From: Helianthus annuus
Lineage: Eukaryota > Streptophyta > Magnoliopsida > Asterales > Asteraceae
Assembly (NCBI RefSeq): GCF_002127325.2
Contig: NC_035445.2
Span: forward strand, 80,657,389-80,721,388
Length of the DNA: 64,000 nucleotides
Reading direction: 5' to 3'
Part shown: one piece after another, positions 42,832-55,785 of the stretch
Numbering within the stretch: position 1 is the first letter of the stretch
How the letters are laid out: each line of letters opens with the position of its first letter
Notes under the pieces: generated by a model
The model's database searches: none
What the model was told of the DNA's origin: nothing
Seen by the model: only the letters and a program-made list of their open reading frames with translations
Program-made: the position numbers and the translations under genes

Positions 42832-45800
42832 ATGGAGTCCGGCGATGCAGGTTAATGTGTATATTAGTGTTTTAATCTCTTAATAGTTAGCATGTTCCGA
42901 TAATTAGTAGTTTTTGTTCCTCGTTTTGTTGTTTAGTATGTCGTTTTTACAGGACATTTACTCTTTGTTTGATTTTGTGTGTACGTAGTGTTTTATACAT
43001 TTAGTTGTTTAGGCGGATTGTTATTTTAAAGTTTTTTTCTTGATTTAGTTTTGTAGTGTTATATGCATGATCCGTAGTGTTTTATAGTCTAGAGATATAT
43101 GCAAGATCAATTTTCTGTTTTATAGTTTTTTAGATGGGTAGTGTTATATGCATGATCAATATTCTGTTCACACATCATATTTCCCTTTCATAGTGTTTTA
43201 TACATTGAATTGCTTACCTCTGTTTTAGTAATTTTTGTTGTAGTGTGTTATAGTGTCATATGTAAGAACAACAGTGTTAGATTCTATTCACACATCTGAA
43301 TCCCCATTCATAGTGTTTTATACATTTAGTTGTATGTTCTAGTCCCGTTCTAGTGTTTTATCATTGAGAAAGGTATTTATTTTTTTTATCAGATGCATAG
43401 TGTTTTATCCACAATGTGTAGTGTTATATTATATACAGGAATATTAATTTATTTTCATAGTGTTTTTCCCGTCACAAATACTGTTTTATTCCATACAGAT
43501 AGGGTTATTTCTTGATATAGTGTTTATTATCAATGTATTTATAAAAGACTTATTTGTCGTTTTTTCGTTGTAGATATTCCTACATACCAGCCCGTTGGTA
43601 ATGTTCAGGTGTCCCCAAATTCTGGAAGGAGGACATTTATTCCAGATGTTGATGATTTGATTAAACCTCAGATGCATATGACGTTTGATTCGCTGGAAAA
43701 TGCGTATCTTTTTTACCAAAGATATGCTAAGGCGGGAGGTTTCACAGCTAGGAAGGGTACTCAATACGAGCCTCGAAAGGGTTTAATACTTAATAAATGG
43801 TTCGTATGCTCAAAAGAGGGTACTAAACCCTTAAAGGCGATTGACTCGACCCAGGAAGCTGGTAGTTCTAATGTTAACTCGAAGTCTAAGATTACTCGCA
43901 GGGTTCCTTCTATAAGGACCGGATGTGAAGCGTGCATTCGGGTTAAGTTAATAATCCCGGATAATCTTTACGTGGTTTATTACTTCGAGGAGTCGCATAA
44001 TCACTCATTTGTTGCCGAAGATGACAGGTACTTGCTTCCTGAAAACAGATCTATGAATTACGTACAGGAAGAAGCCGTGAATGCTTTGAGTGCCATAAAC
44101 GTTGGTCCAGTTAGAGCGTTTAACATTATGAGGACTCTTTATGGAGGTTTCGATAAGGTAGGCGCAACTAAAGTTGACTTCAAGAACTTTAAGAGAGACT
44201 TAAATAGGTATATAGCTGAGTACGATGCTGACATGGTTATCAAACGCCTAAGAAGGAAGAAAGAATTTATGCCCAATTTCTCTATGGAATACCTTACAAC
44301 TGCCGAGGGCGTTTTACGTGTGTTGTTCTGGGCCGATGGTGATACAAAGAGAAATTTTAATATTTTTGGGGATGTTGTGTCGTTCGATGCTACTTATCGT
44401 CGTAACAAGTTCGTATCCTTCCTTTGTTTCTAGATACATTACATCCATAATAGATACATATCATAGTGTTTTATCAGCATGATAATGTCTTTATATTGTT
44501 TTGGTATATGCACGAAAAGACTTGTAACTTTTATATCATACTAATAGTGTTTTAATTTTGCAAATACTTAAAAATGTATGTTGTTTCATGTTTTTAATAT
44601 TGTATGGATTTTACAATATCAAATCAGTGATCACTCCCGTTTTTTTTTTGTAGGTACAATATGATGTTCGTACCTTTTACCGGCGTTGACAATCACTATC
44701 GTAATGTTACCTTGGGTGCTGCTATTATAGGGGATGAAACTGCCGAAACATATAGCTGGTTGCTCAACGCATTTCGGCAGGCGTTTGGGCGCGCACCACC
44801 TGTGATTGTAACTGATCAAGACCCCGCGATGAGGAAAGCTATTCAAGATACTTGGCCTGAAAGTAGGCACAGGCTTTGCATGTGGCATATAATGGAGAAA
44901 CTCACTACCAAGGTTTATTAAATACCAAAATTATGTTTTACGACGTTATTTATTTTAATGGAATTGGTTTTTTTGTTTTTTTTGTACCTTTTTATATATG
45001 AATATGTTTGTTTTTGTTTATTGATGTCGTTTTACTTTTATATAATGTTTTATCTGCTTTTATCATGTATTTTTTTATTTAATTTTTTTCATTGTTGAAT
45101 CGTTGTTTTTTAGGTTGGCGCCAACCTATGCAATAGCACTGATTTTAAGAAGAGGTTGTGTGATATTGTTTGGACCGATGCCTTACTGCCAGAACAGTTT
45201 GAAAATGAATGGGGTGTTATATTGGCTGATTTTGATTTGCTGAATCATGAATGGTTACAGTCAATGTATCAGATTAGGGATACATGGATCCCTGCATATT
45301 ATCGCGATCAACACATGTCTGGGCTGATGCGTACCTCATCACGTGCGGAGACTGAGAACCATTTCTTTGGGCAGTTTTGCAACCCGAATTGTACCCTTGT
45401 TGAATTCTTGGGGCATTTTGATTCTGCAATCGAAGCCCAAAGACACGAGCACAGGAAGAATGATCACGATACTAGGCACACGAACCCCCAAATATTTGCA
45501 AAAGAGTTTGTCTTAGAGCAACAGGCGGCAAACATATACACACGGACAATTTTCTTTGATGCGCAACTTGAAATTCAGACAGCCATTCACAAGTGTGCTG
45601 TTGGAAAATGGGAGGATAGAGAGGATAACTTTGTGAACTTCTCTGTGAAGGACTTTTCTCAAGCGTGTACTACATTTTTTCAGGTAACTATAGGATGTAA
45701 CAATTGTTTGTTTATAATTTTTCTTTGTGCATGGTGTTTTATCTTATAGTTTTGATTTAGTATATATTTTTGTTCTCATTTTTTTTTGTTTTTATGTATT

Positions 45801-46522
45801 AGGTTATGATGCGGCAGCTAGACATGACCGTTAGTTGCTCATGCAATAGGTATGAACAATTTGGGCTTCTGTGTGCGCATATTTTTTGCGTTTTGCGGCT
45901 TCTTGATATCAGGCAGTTCCCTGAAAGGTACATAATGCGACGTTGGACAAGGGAAGCTGTTCCTAACAGTGCGCCGGGAGCGATATTGGGGATTAGTGAA
46001 AGTGATGATCGGTACCAGCAAGTTAATGGTGTTGTAAGGGAGATAACAAGGTCAGCCGAGTCTCTTATCAACAGGTTGGTTTATAACTTTGATGCGTTGT
46101 GCGCTTTTAGGGACCATGTTTCCCAGTATCAATCGACCGCTGATCAGGCAGTCGTGAACGCTCCCCTTAGGAGTCGTCGCGATAGGTTTGCTGAAATAAC
46201 TGGATACACGCAAGAAACACCTGTAACTGTTCGTATGCCGAAAACCGTTAGATTTAAAGGTATGGGCAAACCTTCCAGAATGAAGAGTAATCGTGAAATT
46301 GCCATTATTCAATCTGCGAAGAAAAAAAAGGGTCGCGAGTGTGGCAATTGCAAACGTCGGGGCCATAATAGACGTACCTGCTCGTACCCGGCAAGGGAAA
46401 ATGCCGACGACTCCTCAGAAAGTGATGAAGCGGATCTTGAAGGAGATGACGAAGAGGAGATAGAAGATGTGGCTGGTGAAGAAGACGATGATGAGGACCT
46501 AGACGATGAAGAGCAAGAGTAG
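42832..46522 (+). CDS. FAR1/FHY3-related MULE transposase, intact
   Basis: Five exons: 42832-42850, 43574-44408, 44654-44912, 45114-45683 and 45803-46522, all GT-AG, total 2403 bases, 800 residues plus stop. In order: a FAR1-type DNA-binding region (MTFDSLENAYLFYQRYAKAG, VCSKEG, TRRVPSIRTGCEACIRVK), the MULE catalytic core (FDATYRRNKYNMMFVPFTGV, VIVTDQDPAMRKAI, HRLCMWHIMEKL), a SWIM zinc finger (CSCNRYEQFGLLCAHIFCVL), a CCHC knuckle CGNCKRRGHNRRTC, and a highly acidic tail. Length is close to that of plant FAR1-family proteins. No stop or frameshift is seen. It could be an active transposase or a FAR1-related regulator. The knuckle and the element-like surroundings favour a transposase. Confidence 0.85.
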
Positions 46523-47672
46523 TTGATCAATAAATTATGCAAACTTTGAGTTTTATTTTTATTTTTTTAATGACGTTTAATTTTTTTGTTGGATTCCTTG
46601 TGTTTGACATTGTTATTACTTAATGACCAGGTCGTTTATCATATTTTATAAATATAGTGTTTTATAATTAAGTTGTAGTGTTATATTACAGGTTCTAAAT
46701 TTATTGTAAAGTCTGACATGTACTTATAGTGTTTTATCTATAAGTATAGTGTTTAATGCAGTAATAGTGACCTGCAGTATGGTGTTATTGTCATACACAG
46801 TTAGTTTAAGGTCTGTGTTTTACCATATAGTGTTTTAACTATAATTATAGTGTTATATGTTTTTTGAATTTGTTTGTTTGTCAACATGAATAGAAATTGT
46901 AATTTTTTTTAATTGACATACATGAATTCCTTGGTTTATAATATAGTGTTTTTTATATTTAGATGCAGTGTTTTATCATAGTTTAAACTATGACAACAAT
47001 AATCATCTGAATCAAACACTTAATTGCTGTCAAATTATGTAATGCAGTGTTTTTGTGATGACTTACAGTGTTTTATAATTGATTTGTAGTGTTTTATTAT
47101 AGGTTCTATATTTAGTTTAAAGACTGACCTTTACCTATAGTGTTTTATCTATAATTATAGTGTTAAATGCAGTATTAGGGACCTGTAGTATGTTGTTATT
47201 GTCACATACAGTTAGTTTAAAGTCCGTCAGTTACTTATAAATGCAGTGTTGTGTAATGACATATAGTGTCTTATAATTGATTTGTAGTGTTTTATTACAT
47301 GTTCTATATTTAGTTTAAAGACTGACCTTTACCTATAGTGTTTTATCTATAATTATAGTGTTAAATGCAGTATTAGGGACCTGCAGTATGTTGTTATTGT
47401 CATATACAGTTAGTTTAAAGTCCATCAGTTACTTATAAATGCAGTGTTTTGTAATGAAATATAGTGTTATATTAACGAAACAGACCACTACCATCACTTT
47501 TGCAAAAGTGTTTGTACCAGACAAAATGAAAGCAGTGTAATTATAACGTTTATCAAAACATTTCGGAACCATGCAACCAGGCTAATATCTAAAATAAAGT
47601 GTTTGTACCAGACAAAATGAAACCAGTCTAATTATAACGTGTATCAAAACATTTCAGAACTATGTGCTATTC
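46523..47672. repeat. Spacer between the two MULE-2 genes: three diverged repeats of about 200 bp
   Basis: Units start near 46650, 47067 and 47265 and share TAGTGTTTTATCTATAA, then TATAGTGTTAAATGCAGTA, then CAGTTAGTTTAAAGTC. The last two are about 198 bp apart and nearly identical. A second pair of about 66 bp each (TGTTTGTACCAGACAAAATG) lies at 47508 and 47600. No gene is visible. Confidence 0.7.
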
Positions 47673-50276
47673 TTATTTCAATCGTAGCTCGATCCTTTCC
47701 TTTGCAGTCCTAGAATTTTCCAGTCTTTCATCTTGACTCTTATTTGCATACTCATGTACTTCTTTCTCCATTTTAGACCGCATTGAGTTTATGTCACTTA
47801 ACAAGATTTTTGATAAGTACTTTATTCGCAAGTCACATAGTTCTATCGATTGGTCTTTCAACACCTCCCCCGTGATGTCTCGCTCTGGTGATAGCCCGCA
47901 GTTCCATTCGCGCACACTTGTCCCTAGTGAACAGAAATGCAAACCAATTTAGGGTACATGCCAGTGTCAACTTTAATAATAAAACTATAATTACAATAAC
48001 ACCTTTAAAAGTCTCCATATGACGCATGACGAATATTCCACAATCTGTTCCGTTATACAATGTTTGCCACGGGAACTTCAGACTAACTGGTGATGTTGAT
48101 CGCAGTTTTTTAGCAATTGCAGGAGAGTGGTTTTTGACATACGAGCAGAATGCATTGACCTGTGAATTTTATGACGTCAAATGGGGTTTTTTAAAAGTTA
48201 TACTTATTGTATGTCAACTAATATTTTTTAATGGTAGTGTTCTTACAACTTTTTCTACGTAGCCGTTGTATCGTATGTTGATAGGGACATCACCCTCGAT
48301 ATTGTCGATCACCAATATTTGTGATTGTGCGAGATTGAAGAACACTAGAATATAGTGTGTATTATACAGCACCGGCACGAATACCATTTGGAAGTTTCTG
48401 ATGTCCATGTTATCTGCTTGGCCTAGTATTGTTTCCATCCGGCTACCGAACATCGAGCTTCTGTATTCATCGATCTCTTGAAAATCGCCTGCCACCTGTT
48501 TCATAACAAATAACAGATTTTAGTTTATATAAGCAACTTTGACCGTTTGTTATTTCGACGATATTCAAAAAACTGGGTTATAAGCTGGGGGGTGTAGTGT
48601 TATAAGTTGTTTTATATGTATAAAGGCATAATATAAGCTGGGGGCTGTAGTGTTATAAGCCGTATTATAAGCTACTTTGCAGCATATAGTGTTATAAGTA
48701 TTTTTTTAATTTATGTTTAGTATTGGGGTGTTATAAATTTGTCTACTTTATCAACTGGTCTACATTATCAAGTAGTGTTCTATAAGGTGTGAAAAGTATC
48801 TTACCAACATTCCGGCATTGCAAAACAGCCTCGCGGGGGTACCAGGTGCCCTTAACCGCTCCTCGTGGTTAAGGACTGCGGCCCAAGCTGATATAATATC
48901 TGCATCCAAGCATAATGACGGGTACATCGTCTCAAACGAGCTTCTCAAAATCGAGACACCTGCTGGGCAATCGAATATAACATCCCTACGTGATAAAATG
49001 AAACTCAATCATTAATTAAGAAACAAATTTGTTCAATTATTTAATTTTTTTGTTGTTTTCGATGCCTACCATTTGTTTCCCGTTGCGCTGAGTATACAGC
49101 TAGCCAATGCAGATTCCAATTGTTCTCGTTTATCTGTTAACGAAACCACACGCTGCACGTACGGTGACCTGAAAACATCTGGAAGATTGGTGTTTCTTTT
49201 TGGCCTTTGGAGTTTATACTGCAGTAAGGCGTTTCCTTCCTGTTCAGTGGCTGGAATACTTGAAGTTGTTGCGACGTTGTCCAGTTCACTTTGCAAGTTT
49301 ACTGGTTCGATCCCCTCAGCTTTCGATTGTGTGCCTGGGTGTCGTACGGATTGTATTGCAGATATCACTTCATCTATTTCTGCGCAAACTGATGAAGTCA
49401 TGGGCGAGAAAGGAGATTGATTACCTTGTGTCAACAGTCCAGTGTTTTTGACAGCTGTGGGGGTTTTTTCTGACACTTCATCGCCTTCCTCAGTATCCGC
49501 AATGTCCTTTAGATGTTTTCGGACACTCGCAATCCATGACGTTTTCCTACTCAATATTTGTTCACTGTTGGGGTGCAAACGTAAAGCTTCCCTCATTGCA
49601 TTTTTTATCTTCTCAACGCAATCTTCAAATTCCTTAAGTGCATCATCCAGATTTGTCGCCATATCCTGCTAACCAAATTATAAAGTGTTATGCAAAACGT
49701 TGTCAGATGTATATTAGTATAAATACTCCTGATATTACACCAAACGTTAAAAAGGTTATCAAGTGGTGTACCTCTTCACTATCTTTTTCTTCTTGTGAGT
49801 AGACGGGCGGCGTCCCATACTGTGATACCATTGGGATCCGAAACTCGCCGTCTGCCCCAACTTGACATACAAACGGCAGCTCCTGTGTACTTGGCTGTGA
49901 CAACAGATAACTTTTGCAATGTTTATATATTCCCATATGGTCGTCGTCCCCTTCTTCGTACGGTCCGTATTCTTCGTTGCCACCATCCTTGTTGTCATCC
50001 GCACGTTTTTCTGCTGCCGTTTCAACTACTTTAGCGCTGGTTGATGCTGATTTTTTTATCATCAGGTATCTTCTTAACCTTATCACTCATCGGTTTTTCT
50101 GCATCTACATGAATTTTGGGTATCATTGGGGTGTTATGCTTTACGTGAGAATCCCAAAGTATGTCATCAAGCTTTCCGAGCAGTTCGTCAAGCATCTCGT
50201 CATCTATCAATTCAATCGGTTTACATCCCCTCTTATTACGCTTCAAAGCATCCCTTTGGTCGTACGCGTATGCAGC
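47673..50276 (-). pseudogene. Ulp1-type C48 cysteine peptidase gene, 5' incomplete and frameshifted
   Basis: Exons on the minus strand: 50276-49772, 49665-49070, 48985-48805, 48495-48247, 48159-48003 and 47923-47673, with GT-AG borders. The peptidase core has the His in THYILVFFNL, the Asp in VIDNIEGD and the Cys in GTDCGIFVMRHMETF, the His-Asp-Cys order of the Ulp1/SENP family that cleaves SUMO from proteins. N-terminal parts are acidic and low-complexity. No ATG is found before 50276. A run of seven A (minus strand) near 50055 shifts the frame, either a true mutation or a sequence error. Ulp1-like genes inside MULEs are known in plants (Kaonashi-type). The last exon ends 1.15 kb from the transposase stop. 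Confidence 0.75.
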
Positions 50277-50678
50277 CTGCACATATAAGCATTAAATTAT
50301 AAGGATTATGTACACATGTTTACTGGTTATGCATGCTTGTTAAAAGTGTTATACTTTTTGTGAAGTCAACTGATGCAGTGTCTTAATATGAAGTCAACAG
50401 TAGTGTTTTACGAAGTCAACTGATGCAGTGTCTTAATATGATGGTACTGTTTAATATGCTATGGAATATTCTATTCAAAACAGACCTGTTTGTAATACTA
50501 TATATGTGACTGTAGTGTTATATACTGTAACATAGCGTACTACGGTTCGACTGTAGTGTTTTACATAGTACACTGATGCAGTCTCTTAATACACTATGTG
50601 TCTGTAGTGTTATACACTGTAACATAGTGTATTACTGTTTTAATAGACTTTAATGGTTTTGTATGAAATGGTAGCTGA
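50277..50678. other. Upstream region of the Ulp1-like gene
   Basis: About 400 bp of AT-rich sequence with at least five TAGTGTTTTAC or TAGTGTTATAC motifs and two near-identical AAGTCAACTGATGCAGTGTC blocks at 50360 and 50416. No exon was found. It ends at the LTR of element A. Confidence 0.5.
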
Positions 50679-52159
50679 TGTCACGCCCCCCGACCCACCC
50701 TGGACGGAATCGGGAGCCGCGAGCAGTCCAGTGGTACCCGTGGTATCTGATTTATGCGGCAGCGGAAGTCTTTTATTACAGGATCTTTTCACCGTAAAAA
50801 TGCTCGTTTAATATATTATACAAAGTTTTAGGGATAAATTCCCATAATTTACAATAAGTTGATTTCACCCAGAAATCATTATTTTCCAAAACATGTTTTA
50901 TTTATTTATACACAATGAGCCACTTCTCTGAGCTTGTAGTGCTTTACTGCACTTTTCCTGGATCACACAGATCACCTGAAACATGTTTGAAAAAGGTTTT
51001 GTCAGCGGGGAAATACTGAGTGAATCATTCTGTTTTCTAAAATGACCCGTTAGTTATAAATTACAGTATTAAGGGGAATTACAATGTTTCTGATATCAAA
51101 CCAACTACCCACAGTATTTGTCACTCGACCAACCATTGGCTAGCCCATTTGTCCAATGGTGTCTGTGACTGTGGTCAGATCACCCCTTGGCCACCCGTTT
51201 GTCTAAGTGTGACGGGAAATAAGTAATGTATACAAAACCCCACATACCGGCTGTAATATGGTGATTACATAGACTTAATCCCTGTAATTATAACCTTTGA
51301 AAATAACTTGGAGTTTTGTAATACTTACTCACAAACTGTGAGAAAACAGTTTAAAAAGAAGAATGACTCACATTGCAGATTAACGAGCAAGATATAAGCC
51401 TACTGATTAGCCTTGATTAAACCTAATTTAACACAATGCACACACAGGCAGGTTAGTAACTAATACAGCAGTTACGTCAATTCACGAGATTAAACCCTCA
51501 CAACGATTAATCAGTGCAATACTCGATAATTCAATCGGATTCACAACGAATAACAAAGCATAGTCCGAATTCGAACAACACTCTAATATTCAAGTCGAAA
51601 TCACGACAAATAATCAAAGTACAAGCTCAATTGAGCAGCACCTGGACTATCGTTGGATAGTTATAATCGATCGGATGTTGAATCGTAATAGCGATCGAGT
51701 TATTACCCTGATTGTGGCAGCACCTCGTGATTAGTGTGTGTGTGTTGGACTGTTTCTGTAACAACTCAGTCTACGTAACTCGAATTTCCGTCGTTCCAAA
51801 GACAGATTTCAAGTTCCAAGGCCTAGTATTTATACGTGAAATTGGACTCCCCCGCGTGTCGCGGAAGAAGTCGTGACTCCTGTCGCGACTCGCCTGGGGT
51901 GCACATCTAGCCTAGAGTAGCCTTGTCGTGGGTATAGTTCTGCTGAGTTGCCAGTTCGTTAATTTTCAGTTTGTACAACGCGTTTTAGAGATAACTATCA
52001 ATTTAGGGTTTAACCCCCTTGAGTTTTAGGGGCCCTAATCCTGATTCTGATTATTCTGAAAATATTAGGGTTAGTGCAAAATTACTTGGGTGTCTCAATT
52101 AGGGTTTTCTTATTGACTAATTATTGTCCCAATTATTGATTTTAGTGGCAGTTGTTACA
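50679..52159 (-). repeat. 3' LTR of element A
   Basis: 1481 bp. Minus-strand start TGTAACAAC right after the purine tract, end GGGGGGCGTGACA at 50679. The LTR of element B has similar termini, so they are related families. Confidence 0.8.
51826..51900 (-). promoter_or_regulatory. Element A promoter: TATA box and GC-rich cluster
   Basis: Minus-strand TATA GTATAAATAC (51835-51826). Directly upstream, 51847-51898 carries CCGCGTGTCGCGG and GTCGCGAC-type words in AT-rich surroundings. Confidence 0.45.
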
Positions 52160-52198
52160 TCCTCCCCACCTTGAGAAAAAATCTCGTCCTCGAGATTT
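52160..52198 (-). other. Stem-loop and polypurine tract of element A
   Basis: Minus sense: AAATCTCG pairs perfectly with CGAGATTT around AGGA (52198-52179), then spacer TTTTCTC, then AAGGTGGGGAGG and the LTR. The stem starts inside the pol stop codon (52199-52197). Confidence 0.7.
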
Positions 52199-55100
52199 AC
52201 TGAAATAGATGAGGGTACTTTCGCTTCATTTCTGATTCCAGTTCCCAAGTGTACTCTGGTCCTCTCTTGGATTCCCATTTGACTTTTACTAGCACTAGTC
52301 GTTTGTGCTTGAGAAACTTGATCTTCCGGTCTTCTATTTGTAGGGGTTTCTCTACGAATTTCAACTTTTCATTTACCTCTATATCTTGAAGAGGTACTAC
52401 TAGGGATTCGTCTGATAAACATTTCTTGAGATTGGATACATGAAATACATCATGTACTCCAGCTAACTCTTCTGGTAGTTGTAAACGATAAGCTACTGGT
52501 CCGATTCGTTGGATCACTGGGAATGCTCCAACATATCTTGGACTCAGTTTTCCTTTCTTACCAAATCGTACGACTCCTTTCCAAGGAGATACTTTCAACA
52601 GTACTTTGTCTCCTATCTGGAATTCGAGTGGCTTGCGACGATTATCTGCATAGCTTTTCTGGCGATTTCTGGCTGTTTTCAATCTCTCCTTGATTTGGGT
52701 TATCTTGTCTGTAGTTTCTTGTACAATTTCAGGGCCTGATAATTGACTTTCTCCGATTTCTGCCCAACATACTGGAGTTCTGCACTTACGTCCGTACAAT
52801 GCTTCGAATGGTGCAGCTTCGATGCTTGAATGATAACTATTGTTATAGGAGAATTCAATTAATGGCAAATGGCTATCCCAATTACCACCAAAGTCAATTA
52901 CACATGCTCGGAGCATGTCTTCTAGAGTTTGTATTGTCCTTTCACTCTGTCCGTCTGTTTGTGGATGATAAGTAGTACTTAGATTTAGTCGAGTTCCCAT
53001 TGCTTTCTGAAAACTTGTCCAGAAATGAGATGTAAAACGACTATCTCTATCCGATACAATGGAGAGCGGGACTCCATGTAGGGATACTACTTCGTCCACG
53101 TACAGTTGTGCTAACCTTTCCATGCTAAAGGTTTCTTTCATTGGTAGGAAATGAGCTGACTTGGTTAATCGGTCTACGATTACCCAAATCGCATCATTAC
53201 CTCTTTTGGTTTTGGGTAACTTTGTAACAAAATCCATTGTTATGAGTTCCCATTTCCATACAGGCATTTCTAACTGTTGTAGTAGTCCTGAAGGTTTCTG
53301 GTGTTCAGCTTTAACTTGTGAACAAGTTAAACACTTGGATACGTATTCGGCTATATCCTTTTTCATTCCTATCCACCAGAAATTATTTCTTAAATCTTGG
53401 TACATCTTATTATTTCCTGGGTGCATGGTATACCTAGATTTATGAGCTTCTTCTAAAATCTTATTTCTTAACTCTCCTTGCTTAGGTACCCAAATTCGTT
53501 TCTTATGGAATTTCCAAATTCCCTCATTTCCTTGTTCTAGTTCTTTTAGGTAACCTTTCATTCCTTCAGCATCATCTTTGATTGTTGTTTTCTGAACTTC
53601 TTTGATTTGTGCCTTTAAATCTACTTGTAGATTTAACCTCAGGGCACGGACTCGTTTCTGTTTCTCATGGTACTTACGACTTAAGGCATCTGCAACTACA
53701 TTTGCCTTTCCTTCGTGATATTGGATATCACAGTCGTAATCTCTTAGCATCTCCATCCATCTTCTTTGCCTCATGTTTAACTCTTTTTGCCCAAATATAT
53801 ATCTTAAACTCTTATGATCTGTATAAACAGTAAACTTACTTCCATACAGATAATGTCTCCATATCTTAAGGGCAAAAATTATGGCTCCTAGTTCTAGGTC
53901 ATGAGTCGTATAATTTTCTTCGTGCTTTTTCAATTGTCTAGAAGCATACGCAATTACCTTCTTGCGTTGCATTAACACACATCCATAGCCTAATTTTGAA
54001 GCATCACAATATACTTCAAAGTCTTCTGTTCCTTCGGGTAAAGCTAAGATTGGTGCATTCGTCAATCTATGCTTTAAAATCTTAAAGGCTTCTTCTTGTC
54101 TAGGTCCCCATTCAAACTTAGCAGCTTTACAGGTTAATTTAGTTAATGGTACGGCTATCTTAGAAAAATCTTTGATAAATCGTCTATAGTATCCAGCTAA
54201 GCCTAGAAAACTTCTTATCTCCATAGCTGTTTGTGGGACTTTCCACTTTGTAATTGCTTCTATCTTAGCAGGATCTACATGGATACCTTCATGATTTACC
54301 ACATGACCTAAGAATTGTACTTCTTGCAGCCAAAATTCACACTTCGAGAATTTGGCATAAAGCCTTTCTTTTCTTAACAAAATTAAGAGAACGTGTAAGT
54401 GTTCACAATGTTCTTTTTGGCTTTTGGAATAAATAAGTATATCGTCTATGAAAACGATCACAAATTTATCCAAGTATGGTTTACAGATTCGATTCATCAT
54501 GTCCATGAATGCTGCTGGGGCATTCGTTAATCCAAAGGGCATGACTGTAAACTCATAATGACCATACCTAGTTCTGAAGGCAGTTTTAGGTATGTCTTCT
54601 TCTTGTACCTTCAACTGATGATATCCAGATCTTAAATCTATCTTAGAGAAATACCTAGCTCCTTGCAATTGATCAAAAAGATCATCAATCCTAGGTAGTG
54701 GGTATCGATTCTTAATCGTAACCTTATTCAATTCTCTATAATCGATACACATTCTCATCGATCCATCTTTCTTTTTCACAAACAATACTGGTGCACCCCA
54801 CGAGGATGAACTCGGTTGTATGAATCCTTTGCTTAATAATTCATCTAATTGCTTTTTCAATTCTAGCATTTCGGTAGGTGCTAATCTATATGGTGCTTTG
54901 GCGATTGGTGCAGTACATGGAATTAAATGAATTCTAAATTCTACTTCTCTATCAGGTGGTAATCCAGGTAATTCTTCTGGAAAAACGTCTGGATACTCTG
55001 AGACTATTGGAATATCCTGAAGTTCCTTATCTTTAGTGTTAATGATTACTGAAATCATATACACCATTTCATGCTTTCTCGAATAGCTTGCCAATTTCAT

Positions 55101-55785
55101 TACTGAGATAAATTTCAGTGGCTTTCGAGGTTTATTTCCAGTAATTACAATTACCTCTCCTGAAGGGGTTTGAATTTCTACTGCATTTTTATCACATAGG
55201 ATTCGTGCATGGTTGGCTATTAACCAATCCATTCCTAATACTACATCGAACCCGGCTAAATTCATTGGTAACAGATTTGCAGAAAACTTATGGCCTAATA
55301 GTTCTATTTTTCCTTCTTGCCAGACTTTATCTATTTTCACAGAATTTCCTTCTGCGGTTTCAACTGTGAAAATTTGCCTAAGAGTGGTTAAAGGTAACTT
55401 AAGAGCTTGACAAAATGAAGTATTAATAAAACTTTGGTTCGCACCAGAGTCAAATAATACTTTTGCAAGTACGTCATGTACTAGGAACGTACCAGCTATC
55501 ACATCTGGAATGAGTTCGGCCTCTTGAGTGGTCAGCTGGAATGCACGTACATTCTTCTTGGTTGTTCCTTCAGCTGGTTTAGCTTGGTTGTCTACTAGTT
55601 TAGCTAGCTTAGGACATTCGGATTGAAAATGTCCCCTTTCTCTGCAGTGATAACAAATTCTTGTTTTCTTCCTGCAGTCTTCTTCACGATGTCCTTTTGC
55701 CTTGCAAAAATTGCAAACTATATTGCATTGTCCATAATGCTTCTTTTTGCAATTTCTGCAGAAAGGGGGTGATGAGGATTGCCCT
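52197..55785 (-). CDS. Chromovirus gag-pol polyprotein of element A, N-terminus missing
   Basis: Open without interruption for 1196 codons from the element B junction at 55785 to TAA. In order: zinc knuckles [14 protein letters not shown] and [14 protein letters not shown], protease [10 protein letters not shown], reverse transcriptase with catalytic [10 protein letters not shown], RNase H ([13 protein letters not shown]), integrase zinc and DDE motifs ([31 protein letters not shown]) and a C-terminal chromodomain ending [18 protein letters not shown]. The chromodomain targets insertion to marked chromatin. All catalytic residues I can check are present, so before element B landed this copy probably coded an active polyprotein. 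It is clearly related to element B but diverged. Confidence 0.92.

Larger units (their letters stand above)
42484..50678. mobile_element. MULE-2: Mutator-like element with FAR1-type transposase and Ulp1-like gene
   Basis: The two genes are convergent. The whole stretch shares a dispersed motif (TAGTGTTTTAT and variants) in one orientation, which suggests a single element. The left end is probably near 42484 (GGTTTGGGATCCTGTACAAAG), next to a (TA)n run. The right end is not seen; chromovirus element A begins at 50679, so the remainder may continue beyond 64,000. No terminal inverted repeat could be matched within the window. Boundaries are therefore provisional. Confidence 0.6.

Noticed and set aside
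53161..53833. Plus-strand ORFs opposite element A pol
   Set aside because: They are shadows of the minus-strand polyprotein frame with no similarity of their own.
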